A program made the translations under genes and the position numbers. Under the pieces are notes generated by a model. It saw only the letters and a program-made list of their open reading frames with translations, had not been told where the DNA came from and ran no database searches. A stretch of DNA of 64,000 nucleotides, from assembly GCF_002806995.1 (NCBI RefSeq), contig NZ_NIHE01000003.1:425540-489539 (forward strand), in the 5' to 3' direction. The DNA comes from Confluentibacter lentus. GTDB lineage: Bacteria > Bacteroidota > Bacteroidia > Flavobacteriales > Flavobacteriaceae. Below, piece by piece: positions 33,244 through 42,754 of this stretch. Every line of letters begins with the position of its first letter. The stretch's first letter is position 1.

Positions 33244-34436
33244 TCTAACTTATCTTTTAACCAATTTAATTCCCGAGCGATAGAGTGCGTCATATCTACT
33301 TTTAAAGTATCAGGAAGCACGTCCCAAGTATAGGTTTCCACCTCTAAATGGTCAGACACTTGATGGTTTTTTAGATACTGTAATGTATCTAAAATTTGGT
33401 CTTGGGTAGAATATAAATGATCAAACTTTTCTAAAAAAATAGGTACATGAAAATGGGCTCTTAATTCTTTATGCTGTCCCTTTTTACGAAGTATGATGGG
33501 TAAATCATTGTAAACTAGAATCTTTACTCCTACTTTTTCCGTCACTTGGTGCAAATAAGTAGGCTCATTAAATCGTTCTAACGAATTCCATATTGCTCCT
33601 TCTTTTCCTTTCTCAAACAAAATTTTTAAAGCGGCACTGACCTGTATTTTACCGACACTAATACCCTCTTTTTCTAAGACTTGAAATGTGTCTTCAGGAT
33701 TTTCATAAGCCAGTGAAAAATGGCAAATATCATAGCAAAGGGTAATATGTCGCTTGATTATTTTTTCAATTTCAAAATCATCCACATTCAATTTTGAACC
33801 CAAAGTGGCAACCCCAATTGGAAGTAAAAAATTTGAGTAAAAATCGATGAATTCTTTTGTGTTTTCAATAAGTCCGTCAGGCTCTGGTTCTATATCCAAA
33901 TGCAAATAGTTTCCTGAAGATTTTTCAATAGTATAAAGTTGCTCCACTATTTCAGTTAACTGCTCCGCTCCCTTTTTTAAAGCATTAGATACATCATTTT
34001 TAGAACTAAACCAATGTTTATAACTTATGGGTGATGTGGATATACCTCCTGAAACACCCTTTGGAAGTAATGATGCCAATTGGGTAAACAATCTTTTGGT
34101 GTAAACCAATCGTTCATTTGTTGTCCAATCAGGCGTATGTACTTGGTCTTTTACTATGGTATTATGAAAATTTCCATAAGGAAATCCGTTCATCGTGAAC
34201 ACGTAACAATTATTATTTGTAAGCCATTCTTTAAAACTTGACAAATTAGAATCTTTTGCCAACTCTTCACTGGCGTTATTAGACAAACGCAAACCAATTC
34301 CAAAAGAAGCACTCCCTGAAACCTCTTTTTGGATTTTAGGAATAAACTTCTTTATGTTCGAAAACGTTGTTTCCCAATCTTCACCTGGGTGAATATTTGA
34401 GCAATACGTTATATGATATTTATCTTTAACTAGCAT
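33240..34436 (-). CDS. eboE: EboE-like TIM-barrel metabolite traffic protein
   Basis: A 398-residue protein of the xylose-isomerase-like TIM-barrel fold. The N-terminal YHITYCSNIHPGEDW and the later YLHLDIEPEPDGLIENT and TLCYDICHFSLAYENP carry the metal-binding glutamate, aspartate and histidine residues expected of this fold. Members sit in ebo clusters and are usually annotated as metabolite traffic protein EboE. It has no signal peptide. It starts 15 bp after the eboD stop and its stop overlaps the eboF start. The reaction is not known. Confidence 0.88.
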   Translation of the reverse strand: MLVKDKYHITYCSNIHPGEDWETTFSNIKKFIPKIQKEVSGSASFGIGLRLSNNASEELAKDSNLSSFKEWLTNNNCYVFTMNGFPYGNFHNTIVKDQVHTPDWTTNERLVYTKRLFTQLASLLPKGVSGGISTSPISYKHWFSSKNDVSNALKKGAEQLTEIVEQLYTIEKSSGNYLHLDIEPEPDGLIENTKEFIDFYSNFLLPIGVATLGSKLNVDDFEIEKIIKRHITLCYDICHFSLAYENPEDTFQVLEKEGISVGKIQVSAALKILFEKGKEGAIWNSLERFNEPTYLHQVTEKVGVKILVYNDLPIILRKKGQHKELRAHFHVPIFLEKFDHLYSTQDQILDTLQYLKNHQVSDHLEVETYTWDVLPDTLKVDMTHSIARELNWLKDKLE

Positions 34437-34451
34437 TCATCTAGATTTGTG

Positions 34452-35594
34452 TTATATGAGCGAAGAAATAGCTTCTTTCATTTTAATAGTATCAATTTCA
34501 TGTACATCAAACTTTCTTCCTATTTCAGAAATAAGTGTAATGGTCAATTCCCCACCCAAATGCTCTCTAAATTCCTCAATACCGTTAATAAGTTTATCTA
34601 TTTCGTTTTCAGCAATTGGTAATTTCAAATCAAATCCAACATCTTTAATAACCCTAATAATGCGATCTAATGTTTCTTGGTTTATAAGTTCGATTTTATG
34701 GGCATAAACAAGATCGATTGCCATACCAATGGCAACGGCTTCACCATGTCTTATATCATAATTGGTCATGTGTTCTAGTTTATGGGCTGCCCAATGACCG
34801 AAATCAAGTGGTCTTGATGAACCGCCTTCAAAAGGATCACCGCCCTGCGTAATATGCTCCATATGCAACGCAGCGCATTTATATATGACATATTGCATGC
34901 TTTCCATATCTCTATTTCTGAGTTTTTCAGACAATTCTTCTATATCTCTATAGAATGATTTGTCTTTAATGAGAGCTACTTTGATAGCTTCAGCAATACC
35001 GGAAATCCAATCTCGTTGATCTAATGTTTCAAGAAAATCACTATCGTTTATGATGGCATACGGTAAAGCAAATGTTCCCAGAAAATTCTTTTTCCCAAAA
35101 TGGTTGATACTATTCTTAACCCCTACAGCGGAATCATTTTGCGCAAGTACTGTTGTAGGTATTCTCAATAATTTAACACCTCGATGTGCTATAGCACATG
35201 CATAACCAACCATGTCTATCACTGCACCGCCTCCGATAGCAGCTACAAACGAATGCCTGCAAATATTAAAATCGTTGATGCCTTGTAATATAGTGTCCAG
35301 GTGTTGGCTTCCAACTTTCACTTGTTCACCTCCAGGCACGACAATAATGCTCTTAAACTCGATTTCGGAACTATACTGATTGCAATACGCTTGAATGTCA
35401 TCTTCAAGCAAGGGATGGGTTTTGGCAACACCGTCATCGATGACAAATAATATTTTAACCCTGGATATACTGGAATAACTTTTTATGATGTCTGCCAACA
35501 ATGGATTAGCAAGGCTAAATAAGTTATTGGTAAAATGTAATTTATAATTGTAATCCACTTTAAAGGATTGCTCGATGGTTTTGGGAATTTGCAT
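34452..35594 (-). CDS. eboD: EboD-like sugar-phosphate cyclase (3-dehydroquinate-synthase-like)
   Basis: A 380-residue protein of the dehydroquinate synthase/valiolone synthase family. The start MQIPKTIEQSFKVDYNY at 35594 is chosen; a longer frame to 35681 would overlap eboC and adds an implausible hydrophobic head. NAD- and zinc-binding segments are AAIGGGAVIDMVGYACAIAHRG, IPTTVLAQNDSAVGVKNSIN, the E in GIAEAIKVALIKD, and the histidines in HGEAVAIGMA and LEHMTN. Lysine and asparagine residues of DHQ synthase proper are partly changed, suggesting a sugar-phosphate cyclase of another specificity. It lies between eboC and eboE. Confidence 0.88.
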   Translation of the reverse strand: MQIPKTIEQSFKVDYNYKLHFTNNLFSLANPLLADIIKSYSSISRVKILFVIDDGVAKTHPLLEDDIQAYCNQYSSEIEFKSIIVVPGGEQVKVGSQHLDTILQGINDFNICRHSFVAAIGGGAVIDMVGYACAIAHRGVKLLRIPTTVLAQNDSAVGVKNSINHFGKKNFLGTFALPYAIINDSDFLETLDQRDWISGIAEAIKVALIKDKSFYRDIEELSEKLRNRDMESMQYVIYKCAALHMEHITQGGDPFEGGSSRPLDFGHWAAHKLEHMTNYDIRHGEAVAIGMAIDLVYAHKIELINQETLDRIIRVIKDVGFDLKLPIAENEIDKLINGIEEFREHLGGELTITLISEIGRKFDVHEIDTIKMKEAISSLI

Positions 35595-35605
35595 TTGTAA
35601 ATTAT

Positions 35606-36529
35606 TTACGTTACAGAAAAACGTTTTGACAAAAATAATGATAAAGGCAATAATAAAAGAATTATAATGCCGACCCACCATTTCGAAACACTAGAAGCTA
35701 TGGCAGCATCCATAATCACTAGAGAAAGAACGCCTGCTTTTACGGCCTTTTTTATGTTTGTTGGTGAATTTATTTGATACGCTTTTATTAATGGGATAAA
35801 AATAGCAATGCTAAACAAAAATATAAAGGGCACTACTTGAATAAGAACATTGATAACATGTAATGTATGGAAAAGAATGAAAAAAATAACTGAAACATAC
35901 AACAACGCTGAAAAAACAAGATTCCTTTTATTATTTCCGTGTACTTCTCCTCTACTTATCAAAGTCACCGCGAAGATGTAAACAATGGGTATAAGTATAT
36001 AAACCCATTTTAAAAACGGCGGCAATCCTAAAACAGACATACCCAATAATAAATTAAGTCCTCTACAAGAACCCATGGCTAAAGGACCAAAAAACACATG
36101 ATGTTTTGCTATTGCATCATATAATACAATAGCACCAGCAAGTCCTATTGACACTAAGCCAGCAGATAGATTGCAAGAAAAAGACAATAATATTCCTAAA
36201 GCTAGTAAACTTCCGCCTAAAAGTGAAGCTGTTTTTAACGAAACGACTCCGCTCGGAATTGGTCGTTCGGGTCTTTCTTGTAAATCGATGTTTAAATCAA
36301 AAACATCATTTAGTACAACACCTCCGGCATATAAACATACCGAAGCTAGGATTAACAGAAGTAAATCCAAAATTGTTTCTTTAGGGAATAACAACCAACT
36401 AGTTGCAAAAAAACCTGCAATAGCTGCACCTGCAATAATATCGGCGGCAGCCGTTGGTAAATTTGGAGGCCGCATTAAAATAAGACAACCCTTAAAAACC
36501 GATGTTTTTTTAGACGATTTTATTTCCAT
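35606..36529 (-). CDS. eboC: EboC, UbiA-family prenyltransferase
   Basis: A 307-residue integral membrane prenyltransferase with about eight helices. The first aspartate-rich motif is LNDVFDLNIDLQERPERPIP and the second region is AIVLYDAIAKHHVFFG, both in positions usual for UbiA enzymes, although the second motif is less acidic. The start is the ATG at 36529, which overlaps the eboB end by 20 bp. It is the only strongly membrane-embedded member of the cluster and is thought to lie at the membrane step of the ebo pathway. The prenyl donor and acceptor cannot be deduced. Confidence 0.88.
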   Translation of the reverse strand: MEIKSSKKTSVFKGCLILMRPPNLPTAAADIIAGAAIAGFFATSWLLFPKETILDLLLLILASVCLYAGGVVLNDVFDLNIDLQERPERPIPSGVVSLKTASLLGGSLLALGILLSFSCNLSAGLVSIGLAGAIVLYDAIAKHHVFFGPLAMGSCRGLNLLLGMSVLGLPPFLKWVYILIPIVYIFAVTLISRGEVHGNNKRNLVFSALLYVSVIFFILFHTLHVINVLIQVVPFIFLFSIAIFIPLIKAYQINSPTNIKKAVKAGVLSLVIMDAAIASSVSKWWVGIIILLLLPLSLFLSKRFSVT

Positions 36530-37418
36530 CAATTTTTGGCTCCTGCCCTCTTAGCACACTATTGTCGTTAAATAATTCTCTTTGATCAATGGCAGAAGTT
36601 TCTAACCAATGTGATTCTTTCATTTTACCATTTTTACCAAACGCATTCAATGCATTTTGGTAACAAGTTTTTATAACATCTTCTCTGGAGATGCCTCGTT
36701 CTAGCATTAATGCCGCTGTTTTTGGCACAGCTAATGGGTCACTTACTCCCCAATCAGCCGAGCTATCTACTATAATATTATTGCTGCCAAATTTTCTAAC
36801 AACTTCCACCATCCGTTCATTACCCATTTTTGTTTTTGGATAGATTGTAAAAGCTGCTATAAAACCACGATCTAAAACGTCTTTCACGGTTTCTTCATTA
36901 TTATGGTCGATAATGACATTCGCCGGATCTAATCCGTGCTCCAAACACACTTCCATACTTTTAAGAGTACCCGATTTTTTATCCCTGTGGGGAGTATGTA
37001 CCTGAACGGTCATATTCAATTCCTTGGCCATATCCAACTGAATCCTGAAGTATTTATCTTCTGCAGGTGTTTGGTCATCATAACCAATTTCACCAATGGC
37101 AACGACATTTTCTTTATGAAGATATAATGGCAACAATTCTATAACTTGTTCTGCCAGTGCTTCATTATTGGCTTCTTTGGAGTTCAAACCAATAGTGCAA
37201 TAATGTTTTATTCCGAATTGGCTGGCCCTAAATGGCTCCCATCCTACCAAACTGCTATAATAATCCTGAAAAGATCCTACTTGAGTTCTTGGCTGTCCTA
37301 ACCAAAATGATGGCTCTATAATAGCAACGATTCCAGCGGCAGCCATGGCTTCATAATCATCTGTTGTTCTTGAAGTCATGTGAACATGCGGGTCTATGAT
37401 CATTAATTTTTCTTTCAT
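36510..37418 (-). CDS. eboB: EboB, TatD-like metal-dependent hydrolase
   Basis: A 302-residue amidohydrolase-fold protein. The first metal-binding histidine pair is in MIIDPHVHMTSRT, further ligands are VAIGEIGYDDQTPAED, TVQVHTPHRDKKSG, NVIIDHNNEETV and VDSSADWGVSDPL, which together give the full set for a TatD-like metal site. It lies 7 bp from the eboA stop and overlaps eboC. It probably acts in the cytoplasm on a precursor of the unknown ebo metabolite. Confidence 0.88.
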   Translation of the reverse strand: MKEKLMIIDPHVHMTSRTTDDYEAMAAAGIVAIIEPSFWLGQPRTQVGSFQDYYSSLVGWEPFRASQFGIKHYCTIGLNSKEANNEALAEQVIELLPLYLHKENVVAIGEIGYDDQTPAEDKYFRIQLDMAKELNMTVQVHTPHRDKKSGTLKSMEVCLEHGLDPANVIIDHNNEETVKDVLDRGFIAAFTIYPKTKMGNERMVEVVRKFGSNNIIVDSSADWGVSDPLAVPKTAALMLERGISREDVIKTCYQNALNAFGKNGKMKESHWLETSAIDQRELFNDNSVLRGQEPKIDGNKIV

Positions 37419-37425
37419 ATATATT

Positions 37426-38280
37426 TTATTTTATAGTGTCCCAGTTAATTAAATGCTGTTCTACTTTTTGTTTTAACAAGGCGTTTTCATTTAATAGTTC
37501 TTTGGCTTTATCATTATTCGATAGAAAACAGCATAAGGCCGCTGCTATTTGTTCTTCTTCGTTTGGACTTGAAAATAATTTTTTCATGTCCTCTAATAAA
37601 ACAGAGTCTATAAATTTGCTGACAGGTCTCCAGAAATAAGGCAGAATATCTCTGGAAGCCGCCCATCTTTCATGAGCAAAATCCGATATAATTCTCGCCA
37701 GTTCTTTATTGGCTCTTTTATCAATATCTACAATAGCACTTAAATCCCTCTGCATAAATGCCGCTTTTAAATACATTTGATTCCATTGTTTGTCATCAAA
37801 ATACAACGCTGGATAGGGGTTGCTTAAAGATATGGCATCAAAAATAGGTGTGATATTTGTTCTAAGCGCATCAACGGCAACATGCTTATAAGCTTCTGGA
37901 TTTGGTAATAAAATCAAGTATTTAAGGAATGTTTCCAATTCTGTTGTATCGGCAATTTGAATGATATTTGAAACTTTAGAAGTGAAAAAATCTTTGTCAG
38001 CCTCCAATACTTTTGCCAAGATGTAAATCCTTCCTAATTCCAAATAATTAGTATGATGATTAAGAAGATATTGGAATATTTCCGAACCTTCATTAGGCAT
38101 CAACAATGCTCTATTTACATCAATTTTTGAAGCAATTAAACTATAAGTGAGGTATAAATCCTTTGTCGATTTGTTTGAAATAATATGATTTATCTTGTCT
38201 TCTAACCAATCAGATAAATCGGAAGTATAATTATAATCGATGACCGTTTTTAGGTCTTCACTAACATTTTTGAACAACAT
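37426..38280 (-). CDS. eboA: EboA-like protein
   Basis: A 284-residue helical protein with no known catalytic motif. Its segments YLTYSLIASKIDVNRALLMP, LGRIYILAKVLEADKD, RDLSAIVDIDKRANKELARI and FAHERWAASRDILPYFWRPV fit the EboA family, which is always found with the other ebo genes and is presumed to be a structural or binding partner. It is the first gene of the cluster, 115 bp from the divergent miaE-like gene; that gap should hold the ebo promoter. Confidence 0.85.
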   Translation of the reverse strand: MLFKNVSEDLKTVIDYNYTSDLSDWLEDKINHIISNKSTKDLYLTYSLIASKIDVNRALLMPNEGSEIFQYLLNHHTNYLELGRIYILAKVLEADKDFFTSKVSNIIQIADTTELETFLKYLILLPNPEAYKHVAVDALRTNITPIFDAISLSNPYPALYFDDKQWNQMYLKAAFMQRDLSAIVDIDKRANKELARIISDFAHERWAASRDILPYFWRPVSKFIDSVLLEDMKKLFSSPNEEEQIAAALCCFLSNNDKAKELLNENALLKQKVEQHLINWDTIK

Positions 38281-38395
38281 TGTTTTTTTAAAAAATTAAA
38301 TGTACAAATTGAAGAATTAGATTTTATTATAAAAAAGTTAAATAGCAAACTATTCTTTATTCAATTATTTTAATTTAGCATCCAAATATAACAAA

Positions 38396-38977
38396 ATGCT
38401 AGGTTTAAAACTACCAACAGACCCTCGATGGGTTAACATTGTTGAGAAAAATATAGAAGACATTTTAACAGATCATGCTTTTTGCGAACAAAAGGCTACA
38501 AGCACGGCGATTTCACTTATTGTTAGTTTTCCAGAGTACACTGAATTGGTACAAGAAATGGTCGCTTTGGTTAAAGAGGAAATCAGTCACTTTAAAATGG
38601 TGCATGATAAAATAATTGAACGCGGCTGGACGCTTGGGCGTGACAGACGTGATGATTATGTCCTCCAATTAGTGACATTTTTTCCAAAAGGCGGAAACAG
38701 AACCACACAATTAGTGCATCGTTTATTATATGCCGCTTTAATTGAAGCCAGAAGTTGCGAACGGTTTAGATTGCTCTCTGAAGAACTTCAAGATAAAGAA
38801 TTAGCTACTTTTTATAGGAATTTAATGGTGAGCGAGGCCAACCATTACACCATGTTTTTGGGGTTTGCCAGAAAGTATGGTAATAAAAAAGAAGTTGAAA
38901 CCAAATGGCAACAACTTCTTGAATATGAATCTAAAATAATAGCTAATCTAGGTAATAAACAGACGATACACGGTTAA
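38396..38977 (+). CDS. miaE: tRNA-(ms2io6A)-hydroxylase-like protein
   Basis: A 193-residue di-iron protein of the ferritin-like fold. Iron-binding residues follow the MiaE pattern: E in AFCEQKATSTAI, EEISHFKMVHDKI, then EARSCERFRLLSEE and SEANHYTMFLGFARKYG. MiaE hydroxylates the isopentenyl group of ms2i6A at tRNA position 37 and needs oxygen. The Bacteroidetes version of about 190 residues is normal. It is divergent from the ebo cluster and its stop overlaps the stop of the convergent barrel gene by a few bases. Confidence 0.88.
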   Translation: MLGLKLPTDPRWVNIVEKNIEDILTDHAFCEQKATSTAISLIVSFPEYTELVQEMVALVKEEISHFKMVHDKIIERGWTLGRDRRDDYVLQLVTFFPKGGNRTTQLVHRLLYAALIEARSCERFRLLSEELQDKELATFYRNLMVSEANHYTMFLGFARKYGNKKEVETKWQQLLEYESKIIANLGNKQTIHG

Positions 38978-39501
38978 AACTGGTAACCAACACCTATTTG
39001 AATATTAGTGTTCCTGGCTTCAATGCCTAAATCATCATGGAAAATGTTAGTAATGCCATAGGTATATCTGGCATCAATAAAGAGCACTTCGTTAATTTTA
39101 TATTCCAGTCCACCAACTCCTGAAAACGCTAAATCCTTTACGCCATCATTCAGTTTGTGAACTTTCCAACCAGCTTGAGGCGCAATTCCAAGTTTTATTC
39201 TCGGACTTAGTCTAAATTTGAAAAATATAGGTGCTTGAATATAATCTAAATGTAATTTTTCGTCATTGGCTCCTTCGGCAGAAAATTGCAACTCAGGTAC
39301 AATGGACACGGAGCTTGATAAAATATAATCAGCAAAAAAGCCAATATAAAAACTATTTCTGTGCTTATTTACGGTATTAGGCAATACATCAAAATCTAAG
39401 TTAGAGATATTGTAACCACCTCTTACTCCAAAAGTTCCACTTTGTGAAAATCCTTCAATAGAAATGCTAAGTAGTAAAGTTAAAAGTAATATTTTCTTCA
39501 T
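38974..39501 (-). CDS. Outer-membrane beta-barrel protein
   Basis: A 175-residue protein with a signal peptide (MKKILLLTLLLSISIEGFSQ) and alternating amphipathic strands ending in an aromatic residue (IQIGVGYQF), the marks of a small outer-membrane barrel of the PorT/OmpW-like kind found widely in Bacteroidetes. Strand segments include TFGVRGGYNISNLDF and FKFRLSPRIKLGIAPQAGW. Function is unknown. It is downstream of ppx on the same strand but 97 bp away, and may have its own promoter. Confidence 0.8.
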   Translation of the reverse strand: MKKILLLTLLLSISIEGFSQSGTFGVRGGYNISNLDFDVLPNTVNKHRNSFYIGFFADYILSSSVSIVPELQFSAEGANDEKLHLDYIQAPIFFKFRLSPRIKLGIAPQAGWKVHKLNDGVKDLAFSGVGGLEYKINEVLFIDARYTYGITNIFHDDLGIEARNTNIQIGVGYQF

Positions 39502-39598
39502 AATTAATAGGTTGGGGTTTAAATTAGTAGCAATATGCAGGAACGAATATATAGTATAAATTAAAATCTAGATATTTTAAAAGGTGAATTGCACAATT

Positions 39599-40504
39599 TT
39601 ACTGTGTATTGCTAGAAACGGTATCAAAATATATACTTTTTATAATGCCATCTGCCAGACCTATTTTGGGAACGTATATGTTCTTTGCTCCACTCCATTT
39701 CATGGAAGATAAGTATATACGCATTGCTGGTATGATAACATCGGCCCTATCTTGATTCAAATTTAACTCAGTAATACGCTCTTCATAGGAGTACCTTTGA
39801 AGGGTATTAAAATAAGAAGTCAGATAAAAATAAGAAAGTGGTTTGCCTTCCGTTTTTCCTGATACCTTAAATATTTTATTGATGTTTCCTCCAGAACCTA
39901 TAACATCTATGCGATCATAAGGTTTTACATTTATTTTGATCCATTCTTCCAATTCGAACCAATTTTCTTTTTGAACCATATCATTCAATAATCTAACGGT
40001 CCCTATTTTAAACGACTTAGAAGCTGCTGGGTTTCCTTCATGAATAATAGTAAACTCGGTACTACCTCCACCAACATCAATATACAGATATGTTTTTGTG
40101 GGATCTATATACTTATTTAAATCTGTGGCAGCTATGATGGCAGCTTCTTCCTCTCCCTCAATAACATCTATTTGTATTCCTGCCTTTTTAAAAACCAAAT
40201 CCACAACGTCCCTTCCATTTAATGATTCCCTCATTGCCGATGTGGCGCATGCTTTGTATTTAACGACTTTATGGGATTTCATTAATAATCTGAAGGCTTT
40301 CATGGTGTCTATCAATCGTTCGGTATTTTCCACAGAAATTTTGTTTGATAAAAACACATCGGTACCCAAACGTATGGGAACACGCACTAATGAGTTTTTC
40401 TTAAACTGCGTAGGTTTTCCTTCTTGCTCAATAATATTTGAAACAAGTAACCTTACCGCATTGGAACCAATATCGATGGCCGCATATTTTTTTATTGATA
40501 GCAT
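39599..40504 (-). CDS. ppx: Ppx/GppA-family exopolyphosphatase
   Basis: A 301-residue phosphatase of the actin-like ASKHA fold. Phosphate-1 loop is AIDIGSNAVRLLVSNI (residues 9-24), phosphate-2 is YIDVGGGSTEFTII, and the adenosine-side loop VIGSGGNINKIF is present. Such enzymes release phosphate from polyphosphate ends or hydrolyse pppGpp. It lacks the C-terminal HD domain of the long Ppx, which is common in Bacteroidetes. It begins one base after the ppk1 stop, making synthesis and degradation of polyphosphate one operon. Confidence 0.93.
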   Translation of the reverse strand: MLSIKKYAAIDIGSNAVRLLVSNIIEQEGKPTQFKKNSLVRVPIRLGTDVFLSNKISVENTERLIDTMKAFRLLMKSHKVVKYKACATSAMRESLNGRDVVDLVFKKAGIQIDVIEGEEEAAIIAATDLNKYIDPTKTYLYIDVGGGSTEFTIIHEGNPAASKSFKIGTVRLLNDMVQKENWFELEEWIKINVKPYDRIDVIGSGGNINKIFKVSGKTEGKPLSYFYLTSYFNTLQRYSYEERITELNLNQDRADVIIPAMRIYLSSMKWSGAKNIYVPKIGLADGIIKSIYFDTVSSNTQ

Positions 40505-40505
40505 A

Positions 40506-42569
40506 CTAATTTTCCATCTTTTTTAAATAATAATCGTAGGTAGCTATTTGAGATCTAACTTTCGGATTGTTATTTATTCTATATTCATTTTCATTTGGTG
40601 TGTTAATCAATCTCGCTTTCACATTATCGTTCCAAGAAATACTAAATGTATCAATAATTTCCTGTTTTATGTCTTTGTCATAAATTGGGCAAGTAACTTC
40701 TACCCTGTTATCAATATTTCTGGTCATCCAATCTGCTGAAGATATATAGACTTTAGCATCTTTATCACTACCAAAAATATAGACTCTAGAATGCTCTAAA
40801 AATTTATCTACCACACTAATAACTTCAATATTTTCACTCATACCTTTTACGCCAGGAATTAAGCAACAAATACCCCTGACAATCATATCTATTTTTACGC
40901 CTGCCCTACTAGCTTCATATAGTTTATCTACTACTAAATAACTGGTAATACTATTCATTTTTAATCGTATATAACCTCCCATACCTGCTTTAGCAAGAAT
41001 AATTTGCTCATCAATCAGTTTAAATATTGCTTTTTTAGTATAATGTGGTGAGGTTATAATATGTTTATACCTATAAATTTTATAATTGGTATCAAAAAAC
41101 ATAAACACTTTTGTGATGTCTTTTAAAATATTTTGGTTTGAAGTAAATAACGTATAATCCGTATAAATTTTTGCGGTAGATTCATTGAAATTGCCTGTAC
41201 TTATAAACCCATAGCGCATTATTTTTTTGTTTTCCTCACGCTCAATAACACACATTTTACTGTGCACTTTTAAACCTTGTACCCCAAAAATCAAGTTAAC
41301 GCCACCATCTTGCATCTGTTGGGCATAATTAATATTAGCTTCCTCATCAAACCGTGCTTGAAGCTCTATAGATACGGTGACACTTTTCCCATTTATAGCA
41401 GCATTAATTAAAGAACTAGCTATATGTGATATTTCAGCTAATCGATAAATGGTAATTTTTATGGTTTTAACCTTTGGATCTAATGCTGCTTCCCTTAAAA
41501 ATTTAACGACATACGAAAATGTATGATAAGGAGCGTAAAGCAAATAATCTTTTTTAGCAATAGCTTCAAAAATACTACTCTCCAAACTCAACCCTTTTAT
41601 CGGTAACGATTCCATTTTTTGATAGAGTAGATCTTGTCTTCCCATGCTTGGGAACTTCATATAATCACGTCGATTATGATAACGCCCTCCAGGAATAATA
41701 CTATCCGTTTCTGTAATGCCCATCTTTCCCATTAAGAACTGCAATGTTTCATCTTCGATTGTTTTATCATAAACAAATCGAACAGGTTCTCCATGTTGTC
41801 TGTGTTTTACGCTATCGGAAATTTTTTCCATAAAGCTTTTACTCAAATCACTTTCAAAATCAAGCTCGCCATCACGGGTAATTTTAACCATGTGAGCCGA
41901 AATACTTTTATAATCGAAAATGTTAAAAATATCGCTTAGGCAATAACGTAGTAAATCATCTATCATAATGATAAAATCTTTACCTTCATATTTTGGCAAC
42001 TCAACAAAACGATTGACGGATTTAGGTATTTCGATAAGTGCGAATTGATTAGAATCATTATTCATAACCATTCTCACCGCCAAATAAGCCGCGCTATCTT
42101 TTAAATTAGGAAGCGTAACCAAATCGTTTAGAATAATAGTAACCAGCGCTGGACTTACTTTTTGAATGAAATATTTCTTAATAAAGTCGTGATGTTTCCA
42201 ACTGATATTGGTTTCATCAATGATATGAATGTTTTCATCTTTTAAACGGTTTTCTATAGCCTCTAAAACTTCTAAACTTTCCGTTTGTTGTTCAATAACT
42301 ATTTTAGTAATAATTTCAAGTAATTCTTCTGCCCTAATACCTCCTAATTCATTTTTCGCTCCTTTTCCGGCTTCTACAATGCGCTTTACAGTGGCATATC
42401 TTACTTTAAAAAACTCGTCCAAATTATTTGAAAAAATTCCTAGAAAGCGTAATCTTTCTATTAATGGAACACTTTCATCTGAAGCCTCTTGAAGAACTCT
42501 TGCATTAAATTGTAACCAACTTATCTCTCTGTTTATATAACTATTATTAAGGCTTTCGTTCGTAATCAT
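40506..42569 (-). CDS. ppk1: Polyphosphate kinase 1
   Basis: Makes long-chain polyphosphate from ATP. The N-terminal MITNESLNNSYINREISWLQFN and SNNLDEFFKVRYAT are Ppk1 hallmarks; the phospholipase-D-like catalytic halves contain the autophosphorylated histidine in GLKVHSKMCVIER and the second histidine in KFLEHSRVYIFGS. ATP-binding arginines are in the GNFNEST and YISSADWMTRN regions. Length 687 residues is normal. The start at 42569 is preferred over 42596, which adds nine unconserved residues. It is followed by ppx at one base. Confidence 0.95.
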   Translation of the reverse strand: MITNESLNNSYINREISWLQFNARVLQEASDESVPLIERLRFLGIFSNNLDEFFKVRYATVKRIVEAGKGAKNELGGIRAEELLEIITKIVIEQQTESLEVLEAIENRLKDENIHIIDETNISWKHHDFIKKYFIQKVSPALVTIILNDLVTLPNLKDSAAYLAVRMVMNNDSNQFALIEIPKSVNRFVELPKYEGKDFIIMIDDLLRYCLSDIFNIFDYKSISAHMVKITRDGELDFESDLSKSFMEKISDSVKHRQHGEPVRFVYDKTIEDETLQFLMGKMGITETDSIIPGGRYHNRRDYMKFPSMGRQDLLYQKMESLPIKGLSLESSIFEAIAKKDYLLYAPYHTFSYVVKFLREAALDPKVKTIKITIYRLAEISHIASSLINAAINGKSVTVSIELQARFDEEANINYAQQMQDGGVNLIFGVQGLKVHSKMCVIEREENKKIMRYGFISTGNFNESTAKIYTDYTLFTSNQNILKDITKVFMFFDTNYKIYRYKHIITSPHYTKKAIFKLIDEQIILAKAGMGGYIRLKMNSITSYLVVDKLYEASRAGVKIDMIVRGICCLIPGVKGMSENIEVISVVDKFLEHSRVYIFGSDKDAKVYISSADWMTRNIDNRVEVTCPIYDKDIKQEIIDTFSISWNDNVKARLINTPNENEYRINNNPKVRSQIATYDYYLKKMEN

Positions 42570-42754
42570 TAGTAATTTTAATATAATAAAATACAAATAT
42601 ATTCTATTTTAAACTTAATAGTAAGCCATAGATTTTATATTTTAAAAAAACGATAACAACAGAAGCGCTTAAGCTACTTAAGCTTAATTTTATGTATTTA
42701 TAGTGTTAATTAATTGGTGGTTTGGCAATCCTAAGAAGCTAAAGAGCAGTTGGC

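Noticed and set aside
34452..35681. Longer eboD with an N-terminal hydrophobic stretch as a signal anchor
   Set aside because: The extra 29 codons overlap eboC and the family starts near the ATG at 35594.
42667..42683. GCTTAAG-CTA-CTTAAGC hairpin between sixA and ppk1
   Set aside because: A 7-bp stem without a T-run in AT-rich DNA; too weak to call a terminator or an operator.
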